Positions 41,449 through 52,730 are shown, numbered from the stretch's first letter. The stretch is 64,000 nt of DNA from Zopfochytrium polystomum (GCA_025765615.1 JAIVFJ010000032.1:313001-377000); one strand, 5' to 3'. Made by a program: numbers and translations. The notes: a model not told the origin generated them from the letters alone.

Positions 41449-44190
41449 TCAGTCGCGCGCCGCCTTCTTCTTCACGACGCGGTCGCGCATAAACTGCATC
41501 GATTTCGCAAAACCGCCCGCGACGCCCCCGCCCCCACCCCCGCCGCCTCCGTCCCCGTGATGAAAGTATTTTGATCCGTACGGCATGCCGCCCGACGACG
41601 AGGACGACGAAACCCGCATCGCCCCGAAACCGGCTCCAGCCGTGCTGTTGGCCGGCAAGCCACCGCCGCCGCCGCCAATGTTTCCTACGGCGCCAATGGC
41701 CCCGCCGCCGCCGCCGCCGACCAACCCCGACATCGCCGACCGCTGCAGCGGTTGCTGCTGTAGCTGTTGCTGCTGCTGCTGCTGTTTCACTGGCACAAAC
41801 AGCGCCGTCGGGTCGTACAGGTCTTCCGAGTTGGCGCTCGACCACGGGTTCGGCGACGGCGCCGTCGACGACGGTGGGACCCCGCCTCCGCCGCCGGTAC
41901 CGCCTGGGTGGCTGTCCGAGCTGCCGAAACTGCTCCCGGAATTCAGGAAAGGCTGCTGCTGCTGAACCTCCAGCGTTGGCTGTTCAAACTGCCACCGCTG
42001 CTGCTGCTGCTGCTGCTGCTGCTGCGACTGAGGCGGCGGCGTGATTGAGCGGACAGCATTCCCCGCTGGCGGCAACAACTGGTTCTGGCCCTGCGCGCTC
42101 CCTGTCTGGGTCGGTGTTGATATCGACCACCCCATTGCTTTCTTGGCTGTTTGCAGCTGCGGCAGCGGAGACGGAGATCTTCCTCCGGCTGGCGCGGCAG
42201 AGGCAACTAACGATGCGGGATTGCTTAGGCTGCGGAATCGCATCTCGAGGGGTTGAGGGTGTAAAGTCGACGAAGAAGATGGCGAGAAGGAGGAAGCGGA
42301 GACAGCCTGCGGTCCGTGGGTGTGGCTGGTGGACCGTGAGGAGCGGGGGGCGAAGAACGGGGACTGCGCGGGAAGAGGAGGTGGGGAGGCTGCCATTGTG
42401 GCCGGTGCGGAGGCGGCCGACACAGTGGAGGAGGCGGTGGTGCGCGCATCCCAACTCAGGTCATCGGGGTCTGAGGAGGAATTGGGTGTGGGGGAAACAC
42501 TTGGAGGAGTGTACTTTAGAGCACCGCGAGGGGCACCTGCTGTGCTTGACGACGATGGCGAGGCGATGGGGGCAAGAGATGAGTGACGGGAACCAACCAG
42601 CGCCTTTTGTACGCTAGCGCTCCCAACGGGTTGAGTTGAGGAAGAAGGGCCGCCAGAGAGGGAAGAACCAGTCGGTCCTGCAATCTTGTATGAGTCGTGC
42701 ACGTTCGGATTCCCTCCTATTGGTGAGGGCTGCATGTGCCGAGACGCATCAGGGGTCGGAACTCTCCGTCCTGGTGGCGGAGTTGTGCTACTCTTGTTCT
42801 CGCTCTCTTTCCCGGCGTGTCTCGATTTTCGAGGATGGTGGTTTTCACTGGACGATCGTGCCCGCTCGTGATCTGTCGCATTGTCAGTGAGTGGGGACAG
42901 GGGCGTGCCCTTCGAGAGCACGGGAGTGCCGACGGGCGAAAATACACCTCCGCCACTTGACACAGATGACAGTGCCGTCACGGGGCTCAAGATCGAGGGT
43001 GTTGAATTGGCGGAAGATGGTGAAAATGGATAAGCGGAGCGTTCCGCATAATACAGCCTACCATCCAGCTGCGACGCAGCAGTGGATTTCCCCCCTCGAC
43101 GAGTTCGGAAATGAGATATCGCCAGCTTTGCTGCGGCGATCCAAGCCGCTACAGAGTCCCCTTTTGACTTCAAGCTCCATATTCGATATTCTACGGCGGG
43201 GAGATTAGGGGCGGGATCTGGAATGGGAACCAAGGTTTTCACATCAAGTGCGTTCGGGCCTTCATCCGAGGGCGCAGCACTGGAGGAGCCGTCAAGAGCG
43301 AGGTAGCCGATCGATTCCGTTTCAGGGGTCACTGGGTCCCTGAAAGCGTGCAATGCGTCGTGAGTGAGGACAATGAACCTGCGCTTCCAAAACGGATCTC
43401 CGGTAGAGTGGGACGAAGACAGCTTGTGCAAGACCCCAGCCTTGAAAATAGTGATTCTGCCAGCCTTGTGGAGTGACTGTATGGTGCCCCATGTGATCGC
43501 AGCCACGGTTGTCGGCTCAAGGGGTAGAGAAGGCGGAGTCGGAGATGTCAGTGGGGGGATTAAGGGTGACGAAGGAAGAGGCGGAATCGGTGATGGTGCC
43601 GGCACGAGCCCTGAGCGGACGCTGCTAGCAATCGTTCTTCGGTCCGATAGGTCATCGTCTGTCGATGGCCGCGGCTCTTGCGGCGGCTTGCTGCTGCTCT
43701 CTGCTTCTGTCGGCAAAGCTGGCTGATTCGCTGCGAGAGAGTCATACTTGTTTACGAGCGAATTGAAGTCGAAATCGGAACTGCCCGTCGACTCGAATGC
43801 AACTTTCTGCTCGGGCTGGGGCTGGATCGCATTGGCCTGTTGTCGTTGAGTTTCAGATGACGGCTCCTTCTTGGAAGGATCATCCGCTCGCTGCGCTCGC
43901 TCCTCGTCCTTGTGCTGGGCATCCTGATGCTGAAAGTGCTGGTTTCCGAGCTTTCCAGCCCCTTGAGGCGTAGACCCGATGACAGGCGGCGCTGGGGCAA
44001 CCGAAGGTTCACCTGAACCTGGTGCTTCGGTCCCACTTCCACTCCGGCTTGCCGCGCCTCGAGTTCTCGCCCCTACCACTCCAGCTGCAGTGCCAGCGCC
44101 TCCTCCTCCTCCTCCACCAGCTCCTTGTGCACTTGCACTGTCGGCTGCGGACGACCCCGCGTCCGATGGCCGTGCGGACGAGGAGGGCAT
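41449..44190 (-). CDS. PH-domain protein with long low-complexity regions, single exon
   Basis: Intronless frame of 913 residues. A pleckstrin-homology-like domain is visible at about residues 245-370: GRITIFKAGVLHKLSSS, then FWKRRFIVLTHDALHAFRD, and near its end EYRIWSLKSKGDSVAAWIAA with the conserved tryptophan in the C-terminal helix. PH domains usually bind phosphoinositides or proteins at membranes. The rest is disordered: a Gly/Ala/Ser-rich N-terminus, a Ser/Pro-rich centre (370-700) and a Gln-, Gly- and Ser-rich C-terminus ending in a basic RDRVVKKKAARD. No second domain is recognised. The start at 44190 is the first ATG of the frame. A signalling or polarity adaptor role is only a guess. 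Confidence 0.75.
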   Translation of the reverse strand: MPSSSARPSDAGSSAADSASAQGAGGGGGGGAGTAAGVVGARTRGAASRSGSGTEAPGSGEPSVAPAPPVIGSTPQGAGKLGNQHFQHQDAQHKDEERAQRADDPSKKEPSSETQRQQANAIQPQPEQKVAFESTGSSDFDFNSLVNKYDSLAANQPALPTEAESSSKPPQEPRPSTDDDLSDRRTIASSVRSGLVPAPSPIPPLPSSPLIPPLTSPTPPSLPLEPTTVAAITWGTIQSLHKAGRITIFKAGVLHKLSSSHSTGDPFWKRRFIVLTHDALHAFRDPVTPETESIGYLALDGSSSAAPSDEGPNALDVKTLVPIPDPAPNLPAVEYRIWSLKSKGDSVAAWIAAAKLAISHFRTRRGGKSTAASQLDGRLYYAERSAYPFSPSSANSTPSILSPVTALSSVSSGGGVFSPVGTPVLSKGTPLSPLTDNATDHERARSSSENHHPRKSRHAGKESENKSSTTPPPGRRVPTPDASRHMQPSPIGGNPNVHDSYKIAGPTGSSLSGGPSSSTQPVGSASVQKALVGSRHSSLAPIASPSSSSTAGAPRGALKYTPPSVSPTPNSSSDPDDLSWDARTTASSTVSAASAPATMAASPPPLPAQSPFFAPRSSRSTSHTHGPQAVSASSFSPSSSSTLHPQPLEMRFRSLSNPASLVASAAPAGGRSPSPLPQLQTAKKAMGWSISTPTQTGSAQGQNQLLPPAGNAVRSITPPPQSQQQQQQQQQRWQFEQPTLEVQQQQPFLNSGSSFGSSDSHPGGTGGGGGVPPSSTAPSPNPWSSANSEDLYDPTALFVPVKQQQQQQQLQQQPLQRSAMSGLVGGGGGGAIGAVGNIGGGGGGLPANSTAGAGFGAMRVSSSSSSGGMPYGSKYFHHGDGGGGGGGGGVAGGFAKSMQFMRDRVVKKKAARD

Positions 44191-45790
44191 GTACCCCGAT
44201 CACTTCCGGTTGGGTGAGTTGACCTTAGGTGGATTTCCCGAACTGTGGGTTAAGCGAGGTGTTACAGATGGACAGGTTTTGAGTGAGAGAAGTGATGATG
44301 AATTGTGGGGCGATTGAGCAAAGAGCACGAGTGCGGGGGGGGAAAGAGGTGCGATGGGGGTGCGGGCGATCGGGGGGAAGGGATGGATCGAAATGTTAGC
44401 CGAATGATGGGGTGTGTGTGGGAATTGCAGGTTTGTGGTGTTGTTGGGGACAGCGAGAGAGACGGACGGACAGAGACAGAGAGAGGGAGAGAGTTCGTAT
44501 CTTTGTCTGTCTTCCCCCCCCCTTCCCCAAACCAACCAATTTCTATGCATTCTGGACTTCCGCCCAAAAAATCAAGAGAATTAGGAGGAGAGAAGCACAG
44601 AAAACTTTGGACGTAAGGGGACCGTTACGGAAGAGTCGGACGAGAAACTCTTAAGGGTCTCCTCTCAGAGAGCTTTGGCACCACCAACAAGAGTTTCGCG
44701 CACGACCAACTTGCCTCTTTCCGCGGTCTCTCTCTTGCACGTCCTCCTTATCAGCGCGTTGAACTGACGCAACGAGCGGGGAGCGGGGGCTGAGTGTAAG
44801 TATAGGGTTTATAAATCTTGCGCCATTCGCCCCCCCCCTTTCTCCTTTCTCCAGTTCGGTGGTCATGTTCACTCAGCCACTCACTCACTCGACCCTGCGC
44901 CCCCGATAATATTTATCAACACAAAACGTAAAAAAAAAAGACAGTGGAGGTGGTGAAGAGAAGAAAGAGAAAAAAGCAATGGACGAAACGATCGGGGGTG
45001 ACGCTTGCGAATATTCGCTTGCTGGCTGCATAGTGTGAGTGAGTGGAGCTGTTGTGCGTGGCCCAGAAGAAGAAGAAAAATGAAAAATGAAAAAAGAAAA
45101 AGAAACGAAAAAAAAAAAAAAATGGTGCCAGTAGTGGGTGGCCCCTTGCTCCTCCTATTGAGGTGGAGAGAGGCAGCACATATTACAGTAATAACCTCCA
45201 CGCGCATCTTCTCTCGCGCCACCCTTTTTACCCCACAGACAAACAAAGGAGTGGAAGCGCCTCCTTTTTTCTCACCCGATTTTTTTCTTCTTTTTCTTCT
45301 TTAGAACGTTGGCTCTCTCACTCACTCACTCTCTCTCTCTCTCTCTCTCTCACTCACTCTCTCTCTCACTTTCTCTCTCTCTGCCTCTTTCTCTCTTTCT
45401 ATTGCTTTTCTTGCCCTCCTTTCACCAGAAACAAGGTCTGTTCATCTTCCCTTTTTATTGTATAAGCTGCTGCGCACCCTGAGACATCTTCTTGTCGGTG
45501 AGCTCAGTCAGTCGGATGAACTGCACGCGTATTTCGCTTGCGTGAACAAAGCAAGAAAGCGTGCACTGGCACTGTAGCAATCAAGACTTTTTTTTCAATG
45601 CCAAGCACGAGTGGAGCAATCGACTTGAAGAAAGACGAGAAAACAAAAAACGCTCTTTGTGGGAGAGAATTATTATTTGTCCTTGACGGGGGTCTGCGGA
45701 ACATAGTGTCATTATGAGCTACATATTCTAACGAGGAAGACGGTGTTGTGTAAAGAAGGCAAGGCGGGCAGTGAGCTGAAGCTGCCTCTA

Positions 45791-45796
<6 letters not shown>

Positions 45797-45837
<41 letters not shown>

Positions 45838-45839
45838 AC
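45797..45839. repeat. (CA)n microsatellite
   Basis: About 21 CA units with one CT interruption near the end, 330 bp upstream of the DUF4139 gene. Confidence 0.95.
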
Positions 45840-46038
45840 CACTGGCGGACCGACGGCAACACCGACGGAAAGACACTTGTCCAAAAGGCTGGGGGATGCT
45901 GGAAAATTTTTCCCACATTTTCAAATGTCCTGACAATGCACAACGAAAACTTGGCCGCTCGAAAAAGAATGAATTTATCTCCATATCGGGGAACGCCCGA
46001 GGACGTTTTTGGAAAAGACAAACTTGTTTGTCCGTCCT

Positions 46039-46107
<69 letters not shown>
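46039..46107. repeat. (CT)n microsatellite in the DUF4139 leader
   Basis: About 34 uninterrupted CT units ending some 60 bp upstream of the start codon at 46168. Confidence 0.95.
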
Positions 46108-46110
<3 letters not shown>

Positions 46111-46167
46111 GCCTTTCTCTTTCCCACACTCCCTTTTTATTTTCAACTCGCCGCTCCTTCCCTCCCG

Positions 46168-48193
46168 ATGGCGTCCTCGACCTCCCCCAACGCCCCAAGC
46201 GAGCTCGCTTCCAGTCCCAGCCTGCACTTCTACTATCGCTACGATGCTGCCGCGAACGCTGTCCGCGCCGTCACCGTCTTCCCTACTCGCGACGTGCCGA
46301 CGACAACGACGGGTACATCTGCTGCTGCTGGTGCGGCGGCGGGAGATTTGGGCGCGGAAATCACTCGCGTCGTCGCTGTGCGCCTGAGGGCAGGGCTCAA
46401 CACCGTCGCCGTCGAGCACCTACCCTCCTGCATCGATGCCGATTCCGTTCGCGTAGATGGCGGCCGTGGCCCCGCCGTCGTCCTTGACGTGACCTGTACC
46501 CCCGCTCTCTACCGCCAATCGGCCACGAAAGAGATCAGTTCTTCCCTTCGATCTCTGGAGAAGAAGCGCCTTGCAAAAGGAAAGGAGCAGTCGGCCCTCC
46601 GCCGCCAGCTCGAGATCCTGGATGACTACTCAAAGACCATCTCTCAGAGAGACTCTACCGACCCAGCTACTCTGGACAGTTTCTTGGACACCTTCCTCAG
46701 CCGCAAGCTCTCCATCAATGCCGCCCTCGAGGCTGTGGACAGCGAGATCGCTGGCCTTGACAAGCAGATCGAGGACGAATCGGAGAAGCTCTTCAAAAAC
46801 GAAGAGGCCGCCGTCCTCACCAACCCCATCTCAAAGACTCGCGGCACGACTGTCACCATCGAACTTCGGACCGATGAAGACACTGATGCCGAGCTGATGC
46901 TCTCCTACGGCGTGTCGTCCGCACGCTGGACCCCCTTGTACGAAGTGCGAGCCCACGTTGCAGGAAATCCAGAGGCGGACGCTGTCATCGACGGCATCGA
47001 CAAGCACCGCGTGGTCGTCCGATACCATGCCGCTGTCTCACAGAGCACCGGCGAGTCGTGGGATGCCGTCGCCCTCACCCTTGCTGCCGCCGCGCCGCAG
47101 CGCACCATCCCCTTCCTCCGCCCCGTCACCATCGTCGAGGACGCCCGCCTTGGCTATTTCAACGCTGCTCCGTCGGCGAAGAAGGCTTCGGTGGGCGGTC
47201 TGTCTGTGGGCGGTCTCGTGCGATCCACTCCAGCTGCAGCGGAGCCCGAGTCGGAGCGGTCCATGCTATTCCGTCGTCCGTCCGGCGGCGCCAGCCAGGA
47301 TGGGGTCTACTCTGCGTTTGCCATTGAAGGACTTGCGACCATTCCCAGCGAAGCTAACTCCGACTCAAACCCGCACAAGGTCTCCATCGCGGAGCTTACA
47401 TTTGAGACCGTGGACATGGAGTGGATCTCGGTGCCAAAGGAGCAGGCGATTGTGTTTCTGCAGGTAAATCGCCTTTGCTGATTGCTGATTTTCCCGACCT
47501 TACGAAAGGCGTTTGCTAACGCCTTACAACCGAACCTCACCCCATGCGATCAATCGATAACAACCAAATAAAAACCGTTCGCCAGTGCAAAGTCCACAAC
47601 ACCTCGGAGTACCCACTTCTCCCCGGCAAGGCGTCCGTTTTCCTCGAGAACTGCTTTGTCGCAAAATCATCCCTCCCACACGTTGCTCCTCACGAAACCT
47701 TCTCGACCTCGCTCGGCCCGGACTCGGCCGTCCGCATCGCCTACTCCCCCTTGACCAAGAAGCGCATGCCCGCCGGCAGCAGCTCCAGCTCGAGCTCCAC
47801 GAGCGCTACGGCGGCGGCGGCCGCCGCCGCCGCCGCCGCGAACTCCACGACCTTTTTCAGTCAGCGCATCGCCGTCCTCAACGCGCGCCGTGCGCCGCTC
47901 CACCGCCTCCTCGTCCGCGACCAAGTTCCCGTCTCGCACGACCCGCGCATCCGCGTCGCCATCCTCGCGCCAAAGGACATGCCCGTCGGGCCTGAGTCGT
48001 ACCGCGGCGTCTCGGTCCGCGACGGCGTCCGCGCCCGCTTTGCGCAAAAGTCGGATGAGGACCCCGTCGACGGGGAGAAGACCGATGGCTCGCTCGAGTG
48101 GGTGTGCAGGGCCGTGCCGGCTGGCGCCTCGTTCGACTTGAATCTGCTGTGGGAGGTCTGCGCCCCCGCCGGGTTGCACTGGATGAACCAGTG

Positions 48194-48194
<1 letters not shown>
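46168..48194 (+). CDS. DUF4139/DUF4140 (mucoidy-inhibitor-A-like) protein, two exons
   Basis: Predicted cytosolic protein of the DUF4139 family, whose molecular function is unknown. Exons 46168-47463 and 47586-48194 join in phase by a 122-nt GT-AG intron; 634 residues. The N-terminal DUF4140-like part has AVTVFPTRDV and GLNTVAVEHLPSCIDADSVR followed by VDG. A coiled coil follows at about 115-220. The C-terminal DUF4139 part begins around 230 with TVTIELRTDEDTDAELMLSY, then ARWTPLYEVRA and HRVVVRYHAAVSQSTGESWD, which is the family hallmark, and continues after the intron with HNTSEYPLLPGKASVFLE. An Ala-rich insertion lies near residue 520. The start at 46168 is chosen because upstream sequence in frame is translated CT repeat. 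Family assignment is firm; role is unknown. Confidence 0.9.
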
Positions 48195-48230
<36 letters not shown>

Positions 48231-48515
48231 GAGAGAGGGGTGGGCGGTAATGGAGGAGGCCAAAAAAAATGGGGAGTTGGCCTCAGAAGTTCTTTGGTTA
48301 GCAGCTCCACTGGTTGGAAGGAAGAGCGGTAGCTCTCCTCATTTTCCTTTCTCTCTTTTCTTCAATTCCTCTCCTTGTTTTAGTGTCAAAGTTGTTCTCC
48401 TGCGGAGAAGCTGGTTCCGTCGTCTGGGTAATATGGGATCACGGAAAGGGCAGTAAACGCTTGTTGACCTTGTTCTGTTGCGATGTTTCCAGCCAGCCGA
48501 TCGCAATTTTTACTA
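48195..48515. other. Downstream region of the DUF4139 gene with a poly-A run
   Basis: An uninterrupted A run of about 31 starts immediately after the TGA stop (48195-48225). The rest is ordinary spacer up to the left end of the transposon. Confidence 0.7.
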
Positions 48516-50730
48516 CAGTGGCTCACAAATTTTGGTCAATGTTGGAACTTTGCATTGCCATGTGCTTTGAACATTGCACTGCCAAGTGCTGGCACACATG
48601 CATGAGACCATCATAAAATTTGAGAAATTCAGCAAATGTTGCCTTGCATTAGACTAAACTGCTCACAAAATTTCATTCCCCCAGCTTTTGAATTGTGCCA
48701 GAAAGAGGCAAAGGAAGTGAACCACACGATTGGCCCAATTTTTGTGGATATTTTTTTTTTTCAGTATGTAGTGTGAGCCCCCGCTGCAATCACTGCAGCA
48801 ATCCATCCAGGCATACTTTCAATCAAGTTCTGGCAAACTTCAGGGGGAATTTGACTCCACTGGCAGCGTATTCACTCTTGGAGCTCTGCATTCGATCTTG
48901 GTGGTCTTTCATAGAAATTCAGCCGAGTTTTCAAATCTCTCCATAGATGCTGGATAGGATTCAGGTCTGGAGATTGAGCTGGTCACTCAACACAACGAAA
49001 TCCTTTCTCTTCCAGCCATCCCTTGGTGTATTTTGATTTGTGCTTGCGATCGTTGTCTTGCTGAAAGGTAATTCCTGCACAAGTCCCATTTATGATAAGG
49101 CCATTTTCCAGAATTGTCACATATTGTTCAGAGACCATTCCTTCTACAAATGCCATTTGCAGCACTCCAGTCCAGGTCATAGCACCCCAAACCATCTGGG
49201 AACCACTGATGAACTTCTTGGTGGGTTGAATGTGTTGCTCTTGCAGTGGTTTTCCTGGGATTCTCCAAGCATAAGCCATGCCGTCAGAGACTTCCAGGTT
49301 GATTTTAGTCTCGGCAGACCAGATGACATAACTTAAAATCCTCAACAGTCCAGTTCTCAAATTTTTAAGCAAAGCCCAAGTGAGCTTTCTTGTGTCTGGG
49401 AGGCAAGGCGAGCTGTTTTTTCTTCCGAAGTCCTCTCAAACCTGCCTCCTGAAGCGCATGGCGCACTGTTTCAGGCAAAACAGTGTCTCCAGTAGTTGCG
49501 TGGTGAATTTGGGCAAAGATGGGTTGTGTTTTTTGCCTCACCAGAGTTAATTTTCCTCATGTACAAGTGCTTTTCAGGGAGGAGAGCTTGGTTGGGTGGC
49601 CTACCCCTTTGATAGGTGCCTCTGGACGCTCGTTGTTTTGGATTTGATTGGCAGTGCAACCTCCAACATTCAGTCGGGATGCAATTTTGTGACCAGAAAG
49701 ACCTTGGTTGATAAAATTGAGCACATCATTTTTTCTTGTGAGTGGCAGAGCTTTCATTGATTGGGAGATGACAGAGGAGTAATTGGGAGCAGTTTCAATG
49801 ATGTCCCACCTTCCTTCCTTCATATATTCTCTCGTTTGATGGAAAAATTGGGCAGCAAAATGGCCATGGGACTGTTTGAATCACCCTTTGGAAACCTCTG
49901 GAACCTTCTAGAACATTCCTTCATGGAACCTTCTGGAACCTTCTTTGCTTTCCTGACTTGTCTTGTTGTCATTCGTATCATTACCGGTCCCATCCCTCAA
50001 GTGAATTATTTTTTCCAATAAAATCATCACTCCTCTCAGTTCCTTGTCTGCCTTGTCCTGTCCTGCCCTGTTCGTGAGAGGGACGATGAAATCACCTGAT
50101 TTGTTTTTTCCATGATGCTTCTACAAAATTGCGCCAATGGATCACTGATCATTGAAAGTGCGCAGATTGTGCAATTGCAATGATGAACAAATGAAAATTC
50201 ATGTACATCTTTTCATATACAGGGATGTTGGCCCTGCAAATCTCACAGCCATATCTTTATTGCTGCAGCTGTAAACAGTCTACTCTGAGTGAGTGAGTAG
50301 AAGGAGTGAATGAAGTGGAGATGTGTGTTTGTGGGTGGTCGGAGAGAAAGAGAAAAACTCTGTTATGAATTATTGATACATGATGATGATATACACACCG
50401 TAATAGTTGCTAGGCAAGCATGACTGGCACAGGGTAAAAACCTCTCCTATATTATCTGCTTGAGCAGAGGAGGAGGAAAACTGTTGACACCAGGTTTCTG
50501 TTCCACTTAACACTCAGAGTATTTGTCATCAGTGCAAGCCAGTGCCCAGGTCTGCATTGGTGGTGGCTTGCTCTCCCATGGGCATTGTGAGAACGATAAC
50601 TGACAGTCACAATAGGTTCCGGTCCGTCTTGTGCCTCTTGCTGCTAACCAGTCAGTTCTGCCTAACAGCAGCTGTACTTTCATTCGCCAGCCCAACCTTG
50701 AAAACATTGCCCCAATTTTGTGAGCCACTG
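48516..50730 (-). mobile_element. Tc1/mariner-type transposon copy with terminal inverted repeats
   Basis: The left end, CAGTGGCTCACAAATTTTGG at 48516, is matched by the inverted right end CAGTGGCTCACAAAATTGGG ending at 50730. The similarity continues with imperfect matches for ~30 bp (shared CAATGTT). Both ends are flanked by TA (48514-48515 and 50731-50732), the expected Tc1/mariner target duplication. The element is ~2.2 kb, longer than a typical 1.3-1.7-kb Tc1. The extra ~700 bp lies on the right, between the transposase start (~49.8 kb) and the right repeat. Confidence 0.88.
48766..49823 (-). pseudogene. Decayed Tc1-type transposase
   Basis: On the minus strand two frames carry pieces of one transposase: an N-terminal helix-turn-helix part (49823-49557, FINQGLSGHKIASRLNVGG) and a DDE catalytic part (49372-48766) with AETKINLEVSDGMAYAWRIP, QHIQPTKKF, GITFQQDND and SPDLNPIQHLW. 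Decay is clear: a frameshift separates the two pieces, a TGA sits where the family has Trp before PAQSPDLNP, another TGA lies near the C-terminus, and the catalytic Glu of the NPIE motif is Gln (CAG). The first two acidic residues remain. This copy cannot make active transposase. Confidence 0.88.
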
Positions 50731-52389
50731 TATATCTCCTTGAGGCGCCTGCAAGAGCCAACACAGTTGTCAATGACATATACTTGAGTTGCTCACCAGT
50801 AATTGCTAGCCGGGGTCAATATTCTTCCCATTGTTAGCTCTTGTTCTGCAGCAAAATTTTACGGTCTGGGCCGGCCCCAAACACCTGCACCTCATTACTA
50901 CTATGATACTTTTGTGTATGCTTTGGGACACTGAAAAATAAAAATGCAGTAGTGGCACACAGGAGGTGACTGTGGCAGCAACGGCGTCGAGACTTGGTTC
51001 TGGGCTGGAGAACCCAAAGTTGTAGTGACTGAGTTGCGAAAAGTAATAGCATGCATGCCAGCATTTTTGGCGTCAGTTGGTTTGTGGGACTATACTCACG
51101 TCTGTGACCCTGGTGTGAGGAAAACAACAGGCTGTCAAGCCTGTGACCTCAAATAAAAGAGTGCATACCCACTTTTCACTGATAATTGTGAGGATTATCC
51201 ACCTGTCTCAAAGCACATAATACACACATTCAGCTTGGACGCTGCTGTATTTATTATTATACTGTTGGACAGTGGCCAGTAATCAGTCGGCCACCGTCCA
51301 CACCGTGTCAGGGTGGTTTGATCTTTTGTTTCCAAGTCAACCTTGAAACCAAATTTCGGACACCGAATGGCATGGCACATTAACGCAATCTCCAGGTCCT
51401 TTCTAATAACACCTGCGGGCAGCAGCACAGCAAATGGCGCTCCTGCTGCTGCAAAGCCCGTCGCGGCTGGCTGCAGCATGGGGTGCGCTGATGAGCCAAG
51501 TGGCGTGAGGCCAGGCCTGGCTGGCGGGAAACTCGACGGCGGCGGCGCCAGTGGCAGGGACCCAGAGCGTGGCACCAACAACCTCTTCAACACTGCACGC
51601 AATAGCAGCGACCGTTTATGCTAGCACAGCAAGGTTATTCCCGCCGTTACACCCATCTGCAAGTGTGCGGTATGACGCCATTCCTTTTGCGGCCAGTGGT
51701 GACGACAGTCCAACCGCCAACAATAGCTTCAGCGGTTGACGTGCTTGCAGTGTCGTCATCACCAGCGGCACAGGCGTCAGGGGATTCGTCGACAGCAGTG
51801 GTGCTGGTAGCGGCAGCTGAAGATGCGCCGGCAACCCTGACTGCTGAAACCACCTCTGATGCTCTTAATGGTGAGAACAAACATTGCCACTGCAGTCCAC
51901 AACAGCGAGCTTAATACAAACCATCTACCTCTTTCAGAAATAGAGCGTCAGCTCAGACTTGTCAGACGTTGGAACGTCGTCTGCTGAAACAGCGACTGCC
52001 ACAACAGTGACTGACGGGCTGCTGCCGTCGTCTGTGGCGACTGAAGTCGAAGATCGCGCAAAGAAGGCAAATCTGTCGCAGCACGAGCACCAGCAAAGCG
52101 GAAAGAGCTGTTTCAGCAAAAAAGAACACAGTAGTTCAAAAGAATAATGGATATTGCGAGGAAGCGAATGCGTGGCTTCTATCTGATATTGATCCAGAAC
52201 GTCAGGAAATGGCCACCACCGGTATGTTTTTTTTTTTTTTAGCAGCAATGTGGTCTTTCATTTCAATTATCAATATCCTTCTGAACAGTTGAAGGATGAT
52301 GAAGAGGAGGAAAAAGCTGATCAATGAAATTGAAGAATGAAATAAATCAACGATACATATTTGCGATGATTACCGATTTCAGTTCGCAT
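50731..52389. other. Accessory stretch, possible degenerate or fast-evolving coding sequence
   Basis: Composition from 51370 to 52210 is more coding-like than the flanks on the plus strand: Ala/Ser/Thr-rich frames at 51343-51624 and 51618-51914, and a frame near 52010-52215 ending EEANAWLLSDIDPERQEMAT at a possible GT splice site followed by a T run. A candidate GT-AG intron runs from about 51872 to 51938. I could not assemble one consistent gene or recognise a family. It adjoins the transposon, so degenerate repeat-derived sequence is an alternative. Confidence 0.35.
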
Positions 52390-52730
52390 TTATCGACGAA
52401 CGGCGGGAGGAGGTAAGTCCTGCAAACGGGAGAGTGTGAAGGCAGTGGCAGCGAACGTCAGAGACATCACTAGCGGAGAAAAAGACCAAGACCTGTAACT
52501 CGTTGAACGCAAAGGTGTTTGCTTGCTTTGTTTCTTCAATATAATTTTCGGTGTATTTCATCCAAACCACAGAAAGCTTTGGTCGAATCGAAGAAACGCG
52601 ACCCCCGCTGCCGTTGGTAGCATCACCAAGTGCACGAGCATCGCCGAGGGGCGGCGCTTTGGTGCCGTACATCCTTTGAGCATCTCTTACGCTTGTCTCA
52701 CAAAGCAACATACGTTTTGGCTGTCGCTCT
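52390..52730 (-). CDS. Unidentified gene, terminal exons only
   Basis: A minus-strand open stretch from about 52,730 (after a possible AG at the end of CCCTTTGCAG) to 52493 encodes MLLCETSVRDAQRMYGTK and WMKYTENYIEETKQANTFAF. It ends at a CAG|GT donor. A 30-nt exon, 52390-52419, follows in phase (DLPPPAVRR and stop). The 73-nt intron between them is normal for this genome. I do not recognise the protein. It may be the 3' end of a separate gene, or an alternative end of the FYVE gene upstream. The 5' boundary is not established. Confidence 0.4.

Larger units (their letters stand above)
44191..46167. other. Large divergent spacer with repeats and possible minor exons
   Basis: Separates the PH gene and the DUF4139 gene, which diverge. 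The first ~400 bp carry a GA-rich leader (CT-rich on the PH coding strand, 44450-44500). CT-rich tracts lie at 45325-45400, (CA)n at 45797-45839 and (CT)n at 46039-46107. A minus-strand frame ending near 45465 (FVHASEIRVQFIRLTELT then DKKMSQGAQQ before a stop) looks less skewed than its surroundings and could be a small terminal exon, but I could not link it to other exons. Confidence 0.45.

Noticed and set aside
45832..46419. 195-residue minus-strand frame opposite the DUF4139 start
   Set aside because: Antisense to a recognised gene and dominated by a translated GA repeat.
48766..49372. TGA read as tryptophan in this genome
   Set aside because: The TGA at the Trp position is confined to the decayed transposase. 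Host genes such as IQGAP, INSIG and DUF4139 end in TGA where their families end.
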